Source: Campylobacter sp. | GTDB taxonomy: Bacteria; Campylobacterota; Campylobacteria; Campylobacterales; Campylobacteraceae | Length of the DNA stretch: 7,189 bases | Assembly: GCA_024680445.1 (NCBI GenBank) | Contig: JAILCJ010000112.1 | Location: forward strand, 1 to 7,189 | Direction: 5' to 3' | In this document: positions 5,637-7,189 of the stretch, piece by piece | Layout: every line of letters begins with the position of its first letter | Position numbering within the stretch: the first letter of the stretch is position 1 | Position numbers and translations under genes: made by a program | Notes under the pieces: model-generated | Databases searched by the model: none | What the model saw: only the letters and a program-made list of their open reading frames with translations | Told to the model about the DNA's origin: nothing

Positions 5637-6371
5637 GTGATGAGAGCATTTTTACTTTTAGCAGGGGTTTTTTGTTTGGCTTTTGGTGCAGATGTGCCTG
5701 TGCCAACGGTTGATCTTAGTATCACCGCACCAGAAAATCCTTCACAACTCGTAACTTCATTAAATGTTTTAATAGTCCTTACCATTTTGGCTTTGGCACC
5801 GGGACTAATGTTTATGATGACGAGTTTTTTACGAATCATCGTTGTTTTGGCATTTTTGCGTCAAGCCATGGGTACACAAGCCATGCCACCATCGACTATT
5901 TTGCTTTCTATCGCCATGGTTCTTACATTTTTTATAATGCAACCAGTTGCTACAAAATCATACGAAGAGGGCATAAAACCCTATCTTGCCGAAGAGATAG
6001 GCTACGAACAAGCCTTTATACGCGGTGCAAAACCATTTAAGGATTTTATGTTAAAAAATACCAGAGAAAAGGATTTGGCATTATTTTTGCGTATAAGAAA
6101 TGTCCCGAATCCGCAAAATATGGACGAAATAGATTTTAGCATAGTCATGGCGGCTTTTATGATAAGTGAGCTAAAAACAGCCTTTGAGATAGCCTTTTTG
6201 CTATATTTGCCGTTTTTGGTTATAGATATGGTTGTAAGCTCCGTGCTTATGGCTATGGGTATGATGATGCTGCCACCTATCACGATTTCTTTGCCATTTA
6301 AGTTGCTTATTTTTGTTTTGGTTGATGGCTGGAATTTGCTGGTGGATAATTTGATAAAAAGTTTTTATTAG
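5637..6371 (+). CDS. fliP: Flagellar type III export gate protein FliP
   Basis: FliP forms, with FliQ and FliR, the core of the export gate through which rod, hook and filament proteins leave the cell. The length of 243-244 residues is the usual one. A cleavable signal peptide is visible at about 1-18 (FLLLAGVFCLAFG before ADVPV), as is known for FliP. Family signatures follow: APGLMFMMTSFLRIIVVLAF (residues 54-73), LRQAMGTQAMPP (74-85), FMISELKTAFEIAFLLYLPF at about 174-193, and VIDMVVSSVLMAMGMMMLPP then ISLPFKLLIFVLVDGW near the C-terminus. GTG (5637) and ATG (5640) are adjacent; the ATG is the more likely start. No strong ribosome binding site is visible, so translation may depend on motB, whose stop lies 6-9 bases upstream. 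In C. jejuni fliP sits beside glmU without motAB between. Confidence 0.97.
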   Translation: MMRAFLLLAGVFCLAFGADVPVPTVDLSITAPENPSQLVTSLNVLIVLTILALAPGLMFMMTSFLRIIVVLAFLRQAMGTQAMPPSTILLSIAMVLTFFIMQPVATKSYEEGIKPYLAEEIGYEQAFIRGAKPFKDFMLKNTREKDLALFLRIRNVPNPQNMDEIDFSIVMAAFMISELKTAFEIAFLLYLPFLVIDMVVSSVLMAMGMMMLPPITISLPFKLLIFVLVDGWNLLVDNLIKSFY

Positions 6372-6374
6372 GTG
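6370..6374 (+). promoter_or_regulatory. Ribosome binding site of the TolC-family gene, overlapping the fliP stop
   Basis: AGGTG begins inside the fliP TAG and lies 4 bases before the ATG at 6379, which supports that start and a continuing operon. Confidence 0.55.
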
Positions 6375-6378
6375 AAAA

Positions 6379-7189
6379 ATGCGTAAAATTTTATTTATTT
6401 TTTTCTTTTGTATTTTTGCAAACTCGGCTGATTTGTTAGATATCATCATAGCTTCAAAAAATGCCGAAATTTCACAGATAAAAGACTATGAAAGCAAACA
6501 AGCCGTGCTTGAAAGGCAAAGCGTACTTAGCTCGTATCTGCCAAGCATAAGTTTAGAGGGCGGATATGTGGCAAATCAAGGCGACAGACTTATACTAACG
6601 CCAAAAGAAAGCTTAAAAGGCTCGGCAGTTTTAAAATTTATACTTTATGACGGCGGTGCGAGAGAGGCAAGACTTAGGGCTTTGAAATTTGGCCAAAAAG
6701 CCAAAGAGTTAAGAAGCGAACAGGCAAAAAATTATCTAGCCTTGCAAAGCGTTTTGCTTTATTTTAATGCCTTAAATTTAAAAGAGATTTTAAACGCAAA
6801 AGACGCAGAGATAAATTATCTAGCCCAAGCCCAAAAAAGACTAAGTAAATTTTTAGATGTTGGCTTAGCAAGTAGCGGTGAAAGCGAAGCTATAAATGCC
6901 AAACTTAGCCTTTCGCAAAGCGATAAAATTCAAATTCAAACTCAACTTGAAAATGTGCTTTTGCAAATTGAAATATTATCAAATTTGAAAGATATTGAGT
7001 TTTTTAACACTAGCATAGATAGTTCAAATTTAAGCGGAGAAAATACCGAAATTTTGGCTTTGCAACAAGAGATAAATATGGCAAATGAAGGCGAAAAAGA
7101 AGCCTTTTCTCAAAGTTTGCCACAAATTTTTATAAAAGATACTTATTCTATATATAAACATAATTTTGATTATTCTTACTTCGATAATA
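6379..7189 (+). CDS. TolC-family outer-membrane channel protein, cut by the right edge
   Basis: The frame is open for 270 codons to the window edge; whole TolC-family proteins are commonly 400-490 residues, so the C-terminal part is missing. These proteins trimerise into an outer-membrane barrel with a long periplasmic helical tunnel, and serve as the exit duct of RND or ABC efflux pumps and of type I secretion. A signal peptide is clear (MRKILFIFFFCIFANSA, likely cut before Asp18). Family marks are LPSISLEGGY at 54-63, the LYDGGAREA motif at 89-97, long helices at 100-155 and 171-200 rich in Ala, Lys, Glu and Gln, and the DVGLASSGESEAINAKLSL segment at 160-178 between them. The pattern resembles CmeD of C. 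jejuni and HefA of Helicobacter, but I cannot assign it to either. It starts 7 bases after fliP, so it is probably cotranscribed with the flagellar genes. Confidence 0.88.
   Translation, partial: MRKILFIFFFCIFANSADLLDIIIASKNAEISQIKDYESKQAVLERQSVLSSYLPSISLEGGYVANQGDRLILTPKESLKGSAVLKFILYDGGAREARLRALKFGQKAKELRSEQAKNYLALQSVLLYFNALNLKEILNAKDAEINYLAQAQKRLSKFLDVGLASSGESEAINAKLSLSQSDKIQIQTQLENVLLQIEILSNLKDIEFFNTSIDSSNLSGENTEILALQQEINMANEGEKEAFSQSLPQIFIKDTYSIYKHNFDYSYFDN

Noticed and set aside
4655..5839. Open minus-strand frames of 102-148 codons opposite motA, motB and fliP
   Set aside because: They are antisense to genes with clear family motifs, are rich in Ser, Lys and Ile as expected of antisense translation, and have no ribosome binding sites or family resemblance.
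1..7189. Transcription terminators, RNA genes, CRISPR arrays, insertion sequences or prophage parts
   Set aside because: No GC-rich hairpin followed by a T run, no tRNA or rRNA pattern, no regularly spaced repeats and no transposase or integrase motifs were seen. The repeated AAATTTG words reflect base composition and codon use.
4089..7189. A novel multi-gene system in the plus-strand block
   Set aside because: Each gene belongs to a known family (stator, export gate, TolC channel). Only the combination and the stator type are unusual, and these are reported as separate findings.

Overview
The window is a stretch of chromosomal core genes from an epsilonproteobacterium (Campylobacterota), most likely a Campylobacter outside the jejuni/coli group. 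The evidence is the AT-rich, AAATTT-laden sequence, GlmU and CoaBC proteins of Campylobacter type, and the order glmU - coaBC - unknown gene - uppS with fliP nearby, which I recall from C. jejuni (Cj0820c-Cj0824). The species cannot be fixed from the sequence. There is no RNA gene, insertion sequence, phage gene or CRISPR array.

Two gene blocks diverge from a 128-base intergenic region (3961-4088). The minus-strand block reads leftwards: glmU, coaBC, an uncharacterised 224-residue protein, a possible 25-codon mini-ORF, uppS, and the first 27 codons of another gene that runs off the left edge. Start and stop codons touch, overlap or lie within 2 bases at every junction if the mini-ORF is real, so the block looks like one translationally coupled operon. 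It joins cell-envelope precursor supply (GlmU makes UDP-GlcNAc, UppS makes the undecaprenyl carrier) to coenzyme A synthesis. glmU starts with TTG and the 224-residue gene with GTG.

The plus-strand block reads rightwards: motA, motB, fliP and a TolC-family outer-membrane channel gene cut by the right edge. Spacings are 3, 6 and 7 bases. The first three genes serve the flagellum: MotA and MotB form the stator that converts ion flow to torque, and FliP is a core of the export gate. The fourth gene looks like part of an efflux or secretion system whose partner genes would lie to the right.

The most interesting point is the stator type. Both proteins resemble the sodium-driven PomA/PomB family of Vibrio much more than the proton-driven MotA/MotB known from C. 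jejuni, including the threonines linked to sodium coupling. Other points worth a look are the mini-ORF that fills the gap before uppS, a weak FliK-like look to the 224-residue protein, and substitutions in conserved motifs of CoaBC and GlmU. I found no sign of a wholly new multi-gene system.
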